Part shown: piece after piece, positions 26,586-34,161 of the stretch
Layout: the number at the start of each line of letters is the position of its first letter
Position numbering within the stretch: the stretch's first letter is position 1
From: Fibrobacter succinogenes
Lineage (GTDB): Bacteria > Fibrobacterota > Fibrobacteria > Fibrobacterales > Fibrobacteraceae
Assembly: GCA_902762305.1 (NCBI GenBank)
Contig: CACWNW010000002.1
Coordinates: 248,001 to 312,000 of the forward strand
Length of the DNA: 64,000 nucleotides
Reading direction: 5' to 3'
The notes under the pieces: model-generated
What the model was told of the DNA's origin: nothing
What the model saw: only the letters and a program-made list of their open reading frames with translations
The model's database searches: none
Made by a program: the position numbers and the translations under genes

Positions 26586-26816
26586 TGGCTGACTAAAGCG
26601 CCATTTTCGGGGATTTAGTCCGCCAAAAATTAGTTTGTTCGCAAGCACATTTGTTTTTTCGGCAGACCAAAATGCGGTTTTTCGCAATTTAGTCAGCCAG
26701 AACCGACACCGGCCACCCCCAAAAAACGCCAACAAGCCCGACAACAGCCCCAAAATTCGTTACTTTGTTCAAAAAGTGGCTGACTAAAATCAGTTTTTTC
26801 GCGAATTGGTCAGCCA
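26586..26816. repeat. Three 40-nt hairpins with identical geometry
   Basis: Copies lie at 26586-26625, 26660-26699 and 26777-26816. Each has a 12-nt left arm related to TGGCTGACTAAA, a 16-nt loop and a 12-nt right arm related to TTTAGTCAGCCA. All three loops contain TTTTCG. The set occupies the gap between two convergent genes. The remainder of the gap (26817-26896) shows nothing recognisable. Confidence 0.85.
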
Positions 26817-26896
26817 AAATCGCAATTTCGACATGCAAAATGCCCGCAGGCAGAAGTCAAAACGCCAACAGGCCCGCGACACGCCCCATGTTGCTA

Positions 26897-28018
26897 TCAG
26901 AAGTCAAGCGAGAACACCGCCTGCGCGCCGCCCGAGAAATTCGGCATCAGCGCGAAATGCACCGGATTATCGAAGTCGCTCAAAAGCGCGTCGACCGCGG
27001 CATCGCCAAGCGAATAAAGGTAAATCAGCGCAAGCCCCCATATATACTGGTTGCGGTTCTTGCGATAATAGGTAACCCGCTCGGTCACGCGCTCCAGCTC
27101 CTTGGGGCTCGACGCTTCCCTTTCCAAGAAATGCTTGCGGTCGAGGTAATATTCCACCATATTCTGCGAAGTGTGGATACTGGCGGCAGCACCAATCATT
27201 CCCATATAAAGCAGGCCCGCCTTGCCGAACTCGCCATTGTACATCTGCCCGAACCCAGGCAGTATCGCCCACAGCAGTGCGGTCCTCATGCTACGGAGTT
27301 CTACGCTCCGGTGATTATTATTATACCATATGCCAAAGGCATCGAGCATTCCATACAAATGAAGACCGAACAGCCATGCGTTTTCGGCGTAGCGCAGGTC
27401 CTCCTGCTCCATCTTCTTGTCGCTCTTCTCGCGCACGCGGGACGCATATTCGTTGCGCTTGTCCTGGAGTGCCCTCAGGGAATCGCGGTCAGTCGCCTCC
27501 ATGATGTACTTCGTGTACATCGAGACGGAGTCCTGGAACGGGCGCGCCTGTTCGAGCACGCGATCCTTCTGGAAAGACTTGTTGAAATACACTTCGTACA
27601 CGAGCAGCAGTTCGATGCCCGTGATAAAACCGCCTCGCACATAGTGTTCGGTGTAGTAATGCCCACCGCCGGGCAAAATACTCAGGAGCATCGTCAAAGG
27701 CAGGGAATTGTGCGTCGTCGGGATATCCCATTCATTCACGGTGAGGGTATCTATGGCTTCGATGCCCGTCTTGCCCTTCACCAGCGGGTCGCCCTTGAAG
27801 CCCGAAGTATCGGCGGCCTGAGCCACCTCGCCATCAGCCGATTCCGCCTGGTCGGGAACCGCAGATTCCTGCTGCGAAGCCTGCGACGAGTCGGCCACCG
27901 AAGATGCCGGCTGCGCACCGACCTGCCTGGCCCCCGTCTGTAGAACCGTCTGCGCACCAGCAACACCCGCAAGGGCGAGGCAAATAAACAGCATTATGGC
28001 AAACAGACGATTTGGCAT
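26897..28018 (-). CDS. DUF5683-like membrane-associated protein
   Basis: 373 residues. A signal peptide or anchor (MPNRLFAIMLFICLALAGVAGA) is followed by a 70-residue low-complexity linker rich in Ala, Ser, Gln and Asp. Two copies of a short hydrophobic motif follow: LLSILPGGGHYYTEHYVRGG near residue 115 and LLWAILPGFGQMYNGEFGKA near 255. This pairing of LPGxGxxY-x6-G motifs before membrane-spanning helices resembles DUF5683-like proteins. Function is unknown. The ATG at 28018 is preferred over the GTG just before it; TATATTTC (plus-strand 28025-28032) ends six bases upstream and there is no ribosome-binding site. Confidence 0.6.
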   Translation of the reverse strand: MPNRLFAIMLFICLALAGVAGAQTVLQTGARQVGAQPASSVADSSQASQQESAVPDQAESADGEVAQAADTSGFKGDPLVKGKTGIEAIDTLTVNEWDIPTTHNSLPLTMLLSILPGGGHYYTEHYVRGGFITGIELLLVYEVYFNKSFQKDRVLEQARPFQDSVSMYTKYIMEATDRDSLRALQDKRNEYASRVREKSDKKMEQEDLRYAENAWLFGLHLYGMLDAFGIWYNNNHRSVELRSMRTALLWAILPGFGQMYNGEFGKAGLLYMGMIGAAASIHTSQNMVEYYLDRKHFLEREASSPKELERVTERVTYYRKNRNQYIWGLALIYLYSLGDAAVDALLSDFDNPVHFALMPNFSGGAQAVFSLDF

Positions 28019-28168
28019 CACATAGAAATATAGAAATAATTCATTTATACGCCCTACTCGTCCTATTCAATAATTGCACAGGCAGAACAAGCACATCCCC
28101 CATCCTAGAACTGCATACCGCAGTCCCAAAAGGTATATTTTTCAAAAAAATTACGCCTTTTGTTCAAA

Positions 28169-28185
28169 ATGTCATTTTATGACAT
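28169..28185. promoter_or_regulatory. 17-bp palindrome upstream of pncC-recA
   Basis: ATGTCATTTTATGACAT is an uninterrupted palindrome with a TTT centre, 30 bases before the pncC start codon. It is a candidate operator; the regulator is unknown. Confidence 0.45.
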
Positions 28186-28214
28186 AAAAGAATTCTAAAT
28201 TACGGAGTATGAAA

Positions 28215-28805
28215 ATGAGCAACGAACAGACCATCACCGACGAGAACATCGAACGCTTGGAAATCGAGGCCAGCGTCCTCGAAGAAAAGATCGCCGAGCG
28301 GGTGCACGCCATCAAGGAAGCACTTATCGCACGCGGCGAGATGATGGCCACCGCGGAATCGTGTACGGGCGGGCTTGTCGCATCGAGCATCGTGAACGAA
28401 GCCGGTTCTTCGGCCGTACTCGCCGGCGGTATCGTTGCCTACCAGAACGAAATCAAGGAAAAGCTCCTGGGCGTAAGCCACGAGACCCTCGAGCAGTTCG
28501 GGGCTGTAAGCGAACAGACCGTAAAGGAAATGTCCAAAGGCGCTCTCGAAAAGTTCGGCTGCCAGTGGGCGGTATCCACCTCGGGCATCGCAGGCCCCGG
28601 CGGCGCAGTCCCAGGCAAGCCCGTAGGCACCGTCTGGATGTCGATTTCCTGGATTTCTGGTAACAACTGTTTGCAAAACGAATCCTTTTGTAAAATTTTT
28701 GCAGGGGATAGGCTCAAAATCAGGCTCAAAACCGTTTATATAGTGCTGGGCAAGCTACTTTTTTTGCTGAATAAACAAAAAAGCACTTGCACAAGTGAAC
28801 ACTAA
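28215..28805 (+). CDS. pncC: CinA-like nicotinamide-nucleotide amidase
   Basis: 196 residues, single CinA C-terminal domain with a 30-residue helical N-terminal extension. Family motifs are [17 protein letters not shown] (the Ser/Lys amidase signature), then [40 protein letters not shown] and TVW. The enzyme deamidates nicotinamide mononucleotide in pyridine nucleotide salvage. GGAG at 28204-28207 is seven bases from the ATG at 28215 and only one base from the ATG at 28209, so the former is chosen. It sits directly before recA, a common bacterial gene order. The last ten codons overlap the putative recA control region. Confidence 0.88.
   Translation: MSNEQTITDENIERLEIEASVLEEKIAERVHAIKEALIARGEMMATAESCTGGLVASSIVNEAGSSAVLAGGIVAYQNEIKEKLLGVSHETLEQFGAVSEQTVKEMSKGALEKFGCQWAVSTSGIAGPGGAVPGKPVGTVWMSISWISGNNCLQNESFCKIFAGDRLKIRLKTVYIVLGKLLFLLNKQKSTCTSEH
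28784..28797. promoter_or_regulatory. Palindrome at the recA promoter, possible SOS operator
   Basis: CACTTG-CA-CAAGTG lies inside the last codons of pncC and 12 bases before the TATATTTA box (28810-28817) that probably drives recA. The overlapping TGCACAAGTGAACA is close to, but does not match, the LexA box TGCNC-N4-GTGCA that I recall for Fibrobacter succinogenes. Confidence 0.5.
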
Positions 28806-28846
28806 ATAGTATATTTAGACAAGAAAAACAAAAAATGGAGTCCAAT

Positions 28847-29947
28847 ATGGCAAAGAAGAACACGACACCCACTAGCAACCTTTCCGCCGACAAGGCAAAA
28901 GCGGTCGAAGCCGCAATTGCGCAGATCGAAAAGAATTATGGTAAAGGTTCCATCATGGCTCTCGGTAGCCAGCCTGTCGAAGAAATCCCCGTCATCCCGA
29001 CCGGCTGCATCCAGCTCGACATGGCGCTCGGCGTTGGAGGTTTCCCCCGCGGCCGCATCATCGAAATCTACGGCCCCGAATCCTCCGGCAAGACGACGCT
29101 CACCCTGCATGCCATTGCCGAAGCCCAGAAGCTCGGCGGTGTCGCAGCCTTCATCGATGCCGAACACGCCTTCGACGCGGTCTATGCCCGCAAGCTCGGT
29201 GTCGATATCGAATCCCTCCTCGTTTCCCAGCCCGATACGGGCGAGCAGGCCCTCGACATCGCCGAGACCCTCGTCCGTTCCGGCGCCATCGATATCATCG
29301 TGATTGACTCTGTGGCAGCACTTGTGCCGCAGGCCGAAATCAACGGCGAAATGGGCGACAACCACGTCGGACTGCAGGCCCGCCTCATGAGCCAGGCCCT
29401 CCGCAAGCTCACCGGCATCCTTTCTAAGTCCAATACCTGCATGCTGTTCATCAACCAGCTCCGCATGAAGATCGGCGTGATGTTCGGCAACCCCGAAACC
29501 ACTACCGGCGGCAACGCCCTCAAGTTCTACGCCACGCAACGTATCGACATCCGCCGCATCGCTGCAATCAAGGACGGCGAAGAGGTCATCGGTAACCGTA
29601 CCCGCGTGAAGGTCGTGAAGAACAAGGTTGCGGCTCCGTTCACCCAGTGCGAATTCGACATTCTCTATGGTTGCGGCATTTCCCGTGAAGCCTCCATCCT
29701 CGACCTCGCCACCGAACTTGATATCATCCAGAAGAGCGGCTCTTGGTTCAGCTACAACAACGAGCGCATCGGCCAGGGCCGCGAGAACACGCGCCTCTTC
29801 CTGAAGGACAATCCGGAACTCTGCTCCGAAATCGAGCAGAAAATCCGCGAGAGTATGAAGGACGTGGAACTGTTCAAGCTCGGCGAGAACGAAGCCCTCG
29901 AGATTGAAGACGACGGCGAAGGCGCTGCGGTCGAAGCCGACGCCTAA
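28847..29947 (+). CDS. recA: Recombinase RecA
   Basis: 366 residues, a normal RecA. Walker [10 protein letters not shown] starts at residue 76, the DNA-binding loop L1 contains [20 protein letters not shown], and [20 protein letters not shown] contains loop L2. The acidic C-terminal tail ([16 protein letters not shown]) is also typical. It forms the filament for homologous recombination and stimulates LexA self-cleavage. The start is set by GGAG at 28837-28840, which favours the ATG at 28847 over the one at 28835 that overlaps it. It has its own promoter-like box at 28810-28817 and a palindrome upstream. The gene is followed by a long heptad array, not by recX. Confidence 0.99.
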   Translation: MAKKNTTPTSNLSADKAKAVEAAIAQIEKNYGKGSIMALGSQPVEEIPVIPTGCIQLDMALGVGGFPRGRIIEIYGPESSGKTTLTLHAIAEAQKLGGVAAFIDAEHAFDAVYARKLGVDIESLLVSQPDTGEQALDIAETLVRSGAIDIIVIDSVAALVPQAEINGEMGDNHVGLQARLMSQALRKLTGILSKSNTCMLFINQLRMKIGVMFGNPETTTGGNALKFYATQRIDIRRIAAIKDGEEVIGNRTRVKVVKNKVAAPFTQCEFDILYGCGISREASILDLATELDIIQKSGSWFSYNNERIGQGRENTRLFLKDNPELCSEIEQKIRESMKDVELFKLGENEALEIEDDGEGAAVEADA

Positions 29948-30035
29948 TAGCCCAGTCAAAAGATGCGGCATAGGTAGCGGACGGAAGCCTGCCAGCGGTC
30001 AACAATCACTGGCAAGCAGTCCTTGCGCAGTCAAT

Positions 30036-30378
30036 AGCCAGAAGTTAACAGCCCGATGCTAAAGGCTAAAGTCCAGAAGCTAAGGGCCAAAAGTCAGAGA
30101 CCAGAAGCCAACAGCTATAAGCCTGCGGTCAATAGCCAGAAGTTAACGACGAGAAGCCAAAGACCAAAAGCCAGTGGCCAACAACCAAGAATTGACGTCA
30201 GGGAGCCATTGACCAAAAGCCAACGGCCAGAAGCCAAAAGCTGACGCCCGAAAGCCAAAGACCAAAAGCCAACGGCCAGAAGCCAAAAGCTGACGCCCGG
30301 AAGCTAATGACCAGAAGCTACAGACTAATGACTAATGACCAATGACCAATGACCATTGACCAATGACCAACAACTAAT
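30036..30378 (+). repeat. 343-bp array of 49 degenerate heptanucleotides
   Basis: From 30036 the sequence can be cut into 49 consecutive 7-mers with no phase slip. Typical units are AGCCAGA, AGCCAAA, GACCAAA, GGCCAGA and, at the right end, GACCAAT. The consensus is RRCYARA, with C or T nearly fixed at position 4. Units 26-32 (30211-30259) are repeated as a 49-bp block at 30260-30308 with few changes. Looser heptads continue to the left to about 29994. The array fills most of the 504-bp gap between recA and the next gene. An open frame within it is a by-product of the repeat. Confidence 0.9.
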
Positions 30379-30451
30379 TCTTCCTTAAAAACGAACTCCG
30401 TTCTTTCTTTTCAGCCATTGGGAAGGAGCGGAGTTTTTTATTTTTCCTCGC

Positions 30452-31174
30452 ATGAAGTTTGTTCACACCCTCATCCAGTCCGCACTGATGGCCGCAACAT
30501 TTGCGGTCACGACGCATGCGCAGGAACTCTGCACGCATTCTCTGCTGGACCAGGACATGATCGTGAACATGGAGGGATGGTTCATCAATGCGCAGCATTC
30601 CCGCGCAAGGATAGACATCGAATGGCGTCACCACGAAGCAGCCAAGCGGGACACATTCTTCATTCACCTGCCGAACACACCCTCGTACAAGTACATCACC
30701 GACTCGACAAGCCGCTACATCGAGAAGGATTCCCCGCGCATCCGCAGGCAAATGGCGATGCATCACCTGAAAGAAGAAATTGGCAACACGCCCGTCAGGT
30801 ACGACGACCTCGAACTTCTCGCCCACGGGCTTTTCATGTGCAAGGATTCCTCGATCCAGAAGCCGACGATATTCTCCACGGCGTTTTCCCAGATGTGGTG
30901 GAGCATCGCAAGCGATTCACTCCCGCAGCCGCATCTCGTGACTATGCGCGGAGCCTTCAAGGAAAAACGCGAAATGCGAATTGACACCTGGAAGGAACTT
31001 TCGGGAACACTCCTCCCTACGCTCGTAACGGTCGCAGGCATGGACTACCGCGGCAAATTCTGGATCCGCTCGGCCTACCCCATGGAAGACCTGAGCCGCG
31101 ATCCTTTACGCGAACACTTGCTGAAATTCGGGCACGACTACGGCGCGTCCTTGTGGATCGGGAACGAGAAATAA
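30452..31174 (+). CDS. Secreted protein of unknown family
   Basis: 240 residues with a signal peptide (MKFVHTLIQSALMAATFAVTTHA) and mature start QELCTHSLLDQDMIVNMEGW. Hydrophobic/polar alternation and scattered tryptophans suggest a soluble alpha/beta or beta domain. I do not recognise it. The ATG at 30452 follows TATTTTTC (30439-30446) by five bases and no ribosome-binding site is near, so it is a leaderless-type candidate. An imperfect hairpin AACTCCG / CGGAGTT followed by six T lies directly upstream and could end recA transcription. Its 3' end overlaps the convergent gene by 37 bases. Confidence 0.55.
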   Translation: MKFVHTLIQSALMAATFAVTTHAQELCTHSLLDQDMIVNMEGWFINAQHSRARIDIEWRHHEAAKRDTFFIHLPNTPSYKYITDSTSRYIEKDSPRIRRQMAMHHLKEEIGNTPVRYDDLELLAHGLFMCKDSSIQKPTIFSTAFSQMWWSIASDSLPQPHLVTMRGAFKEKREMRIDTWKELSGTLLPTLVTVAGMDYRGKFWIRSAYPMEDLSRDPLREHLLKFGHDYGASLWIGNEK

Positions 31175-32112
31175 CCCTGATACTGCAACTGCACGATAAA
31201 CTGCTGCGCCAGGTTTCCGTCATAGAACCTGTCCTTCAGACGGTTCCAGAAGCCAAATTCCAGCGTTACGCTGCGTAGGCCTTCTGTCCAGGAAATATGC
31301 GGGCCAAGCCTGACCATCATATAGCTGAGTGCTTCCTTCTGGACAACATCGCCATCACGCAAGACGCCTGTTCTGAACAGGGAGGTTTCCACCAGCATGG
31401 CGACGTGCTTGCCGATAGGTGCGCGCCCAAAGAACTCAAAGTCCAAGATGAAATCGCGGCTGAACACGGGCATGTTCAGTTTATAGTCGTAACTCTTGCC
31501 CGAGAAATCGGTGCTGATGTCCGTAAGGATGTAATGCATGTTGAGGCCGATGAGCGCGGACTTCGGGAGGAAATACTCTATCTTGACCGCGACATCGAAC
31601 TGCTGGGCGTAATCAAACTCATCGCTATCCCATGCGTTATCGACAATGTAATCCGCGTTCCACGTTTCGGCGATACGTCCCTCGCCCAGCACGTCGGACG
31701 TAACCATTTCGAGGTTGCTCATCAGGTAGAAAAAGCTCTCGTATGTCACCGAGACCTCCACCTGCGGATTAGTCTTGAACGGACGCAGTCCAAACCCCAC
31801 CTGGTAGCCCGCATAGAACGGGGAAACCTCAACGGCACCTTCCATTTTAAGGAACGTGGGAGTACGGCCCATCCTCTCGCCATAGTTCAGCGGTTCGATG
31901 GGTTCGAGCCAGGTGTAGTGAAGATCGGCGGTAAACTGCGGCAGCCACTGGCCCCATACAAACGGCCCATTAGCCATGAAGCTCCAAGAGAGGTTCGGCC
32001 CATAGCGCAAGCCGAACTGTGCACTCTGGTCGAAGCCGTCACCCAAGGACAGGGCGAACGCAAGGAGCACAGAAACGAGCGAAAACTTTATTTGGCGACA
32101 GAAAAACCGCAT
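31138..32112 (-). CDS. Outer-membrane beta-barrel protein
   Basis: 324 residues. A signal peptide (VSVLLAFALSLGDG) is followed by a mature chain dominated by amphipathic strands rich in Tyr, Phe and Trp (FGLRYGPNLSWSFMANGPF, PQVEVSVTYESFFYLMSNLE) and by a terminal strand region near FIVQLQYQGYFSF. The pattern is that of a 10-14-strand barrel. It does not match a named porin family by eye. It ends convergently with the secreted-protein gene with a 37-bp coding overlap (31138-31174). Substrate or partner is unknown. Confidence 0.6.
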   Translation of the reverse strand: MRFFCRQIKFSLVSVLLAFALSLGDGFDQSAQFGLRYGPNLSWSFMANGPFVWGQWLPQFTADLHYTWLEPIEPLNYGERMGRTPTFLKMEGAVEVSPFYAGYQVGFGLRPFKTNPQVEVSVTYESFFYLMSNLEMVTSDVLGEGRIAETWNADYIVDNAWDSDEFDYAQQFDVAVKIEYFLPKSALIGLNMHYILTDISTDFSGKSYDYKLNMPVFSRDFILDFEFFGRAPIGKHVAMLVETSLFRTGVLRDGDVVQKEALSYMMVRLGPHISWTEGLRSVTLEFGFWNRLKDRFYDGNLAQQFIVQLQYQGYFSFPIHKDAP

Positions 32113-32194
32113 TTCAATGTAAAATCTAAAAAATATTTAATCTATTTGCCCGATAAATTCTTATTTTGTGAACACAAAATCTTAAGGAGATTCT

Positions 32195-32638
32195 ATGAAA
32201 CTGTCTCATCTTTGCCTACTTGCGCTCGGCTCGGTGCTGATGTTGGGTTGCGCAAACAAAGCATCTTCCCCCATTCTTATCGAACGCGGCGTCGGCCAGA
32301 ATGAATACGAACGCGAATACTTCGTCACCAAGGAAAGCATGGGTATCGAAAAGCGCCTCAAGGACGTGTTCAAGCAGGGCTATATCGAAGAAGGCATGAC
32401 CAATGACATGGTGAACCTGCTGTGGGGACCTCCCGACCACGAAACGGAGACCGATACCTCCAGCGTGTGGGAATACTACACCGAAGAAGGCAAGCTCATT
32501 ACCCGCCTCTTCTGGAAGCACCCCGACCAGGCCCGCCTGAAGGGTTACGAAAACGAATGGATCCTCGAAAAGATCGAAGGCGACCGCTACGGTGGCTCCC
32601 CTGCTCCGACTTCGAGCCGTTCCAGCAACTACAACTAA
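32195..32638 (+). CDS. Small lipoprotein with SmpA/OmlA (BamE)-like segment
   Basis: 147 residues. The lipobox LMLGC gives a lipidated cysteine at residue 19. The segment EEGMTNDMVNLLWGPPDHET near residue 72 followed by SVWEYY resembles the GMT-xxxVxxLLGxPxxxxxxxxWxY pattern of SmpA/OmlA domains, which occur in BamE and other small outer-membrane lipoproteins. A Ser/Pro/Asn-rich tail follows. It may act in outer-membrane assembly, but it could also be an unrelated lipoprotein of the same fold. AAGGAG precedes the ATG. A strong terminator ends the gene. Confidence 0.65.
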   Translation: MKLSHLCLLALGSVLMLGCANKASSPILIERGVGQNEYEREYFVTKESMGIEKRLKDVFKQGYIEEGMTNDMVNLLWGPPDHETETDTSSVWEYYTEEGKLITRLFWKHPDQARLKGYENEWILEKIEGDRYGGSPAPTSSRSSNYN

Positions 32639-32662
32639 CCTTTTTTACGGCCTTAGTTTAAA

Positions 32663-32691
32663 AAGTCGCCTTTCAAAAGGCGGCTTTTTTT
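32663..32691 (+). terminator. Terminator between the lipoprotein gene and tpiA
   Basis: The stem AAGTCGCC / GGCGGCTT (one G-T pair) is followed by TTTTTTT. Confidence 0.85.
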
Positions 32692-32737
32692 ACTAAATTT
32701 AGGCGCGTTAAATTTTAAACCTTTCAAGGAGTTAATT

Positions 32738-33499
32738 ATGCGTCAGTATATCATTGCTGGTAACTGGAAGATGAACAAGACCGTTAGCGAATCCGTTCAG
32801 CTCGCTAAGGATATCGTGGAAGCCGTCAAGGACGTGAAGAAGACCGAAGTGGTCATCGCCCCGACGTACCTCGCTGCCGCCAAGGTCGCCGACGTCATCA
32901 AGGGTACCAACGTGAAGCTCGCCATCCAGGACATCCACTGGAAGGACCAGGGCGCATTCACCGGAAAGGTCTCCGTTGACATGGTCAAGGAAATCGGTGC
33001 CGAATACATCATCATCGGCCACTCCGAACAGCGCCAGTACTTCCACGAAACCGACGAAACGGTGAACCTCAAGGTCAAGAAGACCCTCGAAGCCGGCATC
33101 AAGCCGATCATCTGCATCGGTGAAACTCTCGACGAACGCAACGGCGGCAAGCTCGAAGCCGTGCTCAGCACCCAGGTCAAGGGCGCTTTCAAGGACGTTT
33201 CCGCCGAAGACGCAGCCAAGTGCGTGCTCGCCTACGAACCGGTCTGGGCGATTGGTACCGGCGTGACCGCTACCGACGAACAGGCTGAAGAAACTCAGGC
33301 ATTCGTCCGCTCCGTCGTGAAGGAAATCTACGGCGAAGCCGTTGCCGAAGGCATGCGCATCCAGTACGGTGGCTCCATGAAGGGCGCCAACGCTGCCGGC
33401 CTCCTCGCCCAGAAGGACATCGACGGTGGCCTCATCGGCGGTGCAGGTCTCAAGGCCAACACCTTCAAGGAAATCATCGACGCTGCCGAAGCCAAGTAA
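32738..33499 (+). CDS. tpiA: Triosephosphate isomerase
   Basis: 253 residues, the family length. It begins MRQYIIAGNWKMNK with the substrate-binding N and K. HSEQRQYF (catalytic His near residue 97), AYEPVWAIGTGVTATDEQAE (catalytic Glu near 169 and the flexible loop) and IQYGGSMKGANAAGLL with the phosphate-binding GG are all present. It interconverts dihydroxyacetone phosphate and glyceraldehyde-3-phosphate in glycolysis. CAAGGAG precedes the ATG. secG follows 36 bases later, a gene order seen in many bacteria (tpiA-secG). Confidence 0.98.
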   Translation: MRQYIIAGNWKMNKTVSESVQLAKDIVEAVKDVKKTEVVIAPTYLAAAKVADVIKGTNVKLAIQDIHWKDQGAFTGKVSVDMVKEIGAEYIIIGHSEQRQYFHETDETVNLKVKKTLEAGIKPIICIGETLDERNGGKLEAVLSTQVKGAFKDVSAEDAAKCVLAYEPVWAIGTGVTATDEQAEETQAFVRSVVKEIYGEAVAEGMRIQYGGSMKGANAAGLLAQKDIDGGLIGGAGLKANTFKEIIDAAEAK

Positions 33500-33535
33500 T
33501 TTCGCGGCTAGAAACTTAAACCAAGGAATCGTCTC

Positions 33536-33943
33536 ATGACAACTCTTTTTTGGATTCTGATTGTCGTCCACGTCTTTCTCTGCCTGTTCCTCTCTCTGCT
33601 CGTTCTCGTGCAGAACGACAAGATGGGCGGCCTCGCAGGGCTCGGCGGAATGACGTCCCAGTCCGCATTCTCCACCGCTGGTGCAGCCACCTTCATCCAG
33701 AAGCTGACCCGCGTCGTAGCCCTCATCTTCTTCATCGTCGTGTTCGCCCTCGGCCTCATCACCGCCAAGAAGAACGTCACGGTCGAAGAATCTGCAATGC
33801 AGAAGGCAACCCGTGAGAATGCCGAACAGCAGGCTCCCGTCCCGGCTCTCCCGGGCGATTTCGCAGCTCCGGCTGCCGAGGCTCCTGCAGCACCCGCTGC
33901 CGAAGTTCCGGCCGCACCGGCTGAAGCTCCTGCTGCCGAGTAA
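33536..33943 (+). CDS. secG: Protein-export membrane protein SecG with Pro/Ala-rich tail
   Basis: 135 residues. Two membrane segments (residues 4-22 and 60-80) enclose the conserved loop LVLVQNDKMGGLAGLGG and the FIQKLTRVVALIFF segment, as in SecG. It is an accessory subunit of the SecYEG channel. The cytoplasmic or periplasmic tail after residue 82 is unusually long and is rich in Ala, Pro and Glu, with repeats of the AAEAPAAP type. Most SecG proteins end near residue 75-110. It is probably co-transcribed with tpiA. Confidence 0.9.
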   Translation: MTTLFWILIVVHVFLCLFLSLLVLVQNDKMGGLAGLGGMTSQSAFSTAGAATFIQKLTRVVALIFFIVVFALGLITAKKNVTVEESAMQKATRENAEQQAPVPALPGDFAAPAAEAPAAPAAEVPAAPAEAPAAE

Positions 33944-34006
33944 CACGCCAAAGGGATTTGTCATCGCGTAAACCGGCTCCTGCCGGCGTATGCATGTGAC
34001 GAACCT

Positions 34007-34090
34007 GCGGTCGTGGTGGAATTGGTAGACACGCTAGCTTGAGGTGCTAGTGGGAGCGATCCCATGACAGTTCAAGTCTGTCCGACCGCA
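34007..34090 (+). tRNA. tRNA-Leu (GAG), copy 1
   Basis: 84 nt with acceptor GCGGTCG / CGACCGC and discriminator A. The anticodon loop CTTGAGG gives anticodon GAG. A long variable arm (class II) and the T-arm TTCAAGTC are present. The sequence is identical to the second copy at 36845-36928. Confidence 0.97.
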
Positions 34091-34100
34091 TTACGAAGTC

Positions 34101-34131
34101 CGCTCTCGCGAAAAGCGAGGGCGTTTTTTTT
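34101..34131 (+). terminator. Terminator of tRNA-Leu copy 1
   Basis: The 9-bp stem CGCTCTCGC / GCGAGGGCG is followed by eight T. Confidence 0.9.
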
Positions 34132-34161
34132 AGAAAGAGGAAAATTGTAGTTTTGTTCACA

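Noticed and set aside
26586-26816. Retron-type msr/msd from the three hairpins
   Set aside because: No reverse transcriptase gene lies nearby and the hairpins are near-copies of one another, unlike an msr-msd structure.
30056-30244. A 62-codon frame rich in Lys/Gln/Arg inside the heptad array
   Set aside because: A 7-base repeat read in triplets gives a 7-residue repeat peptide automatically; there is no ribosome-binding site and no independent evidence of coding.
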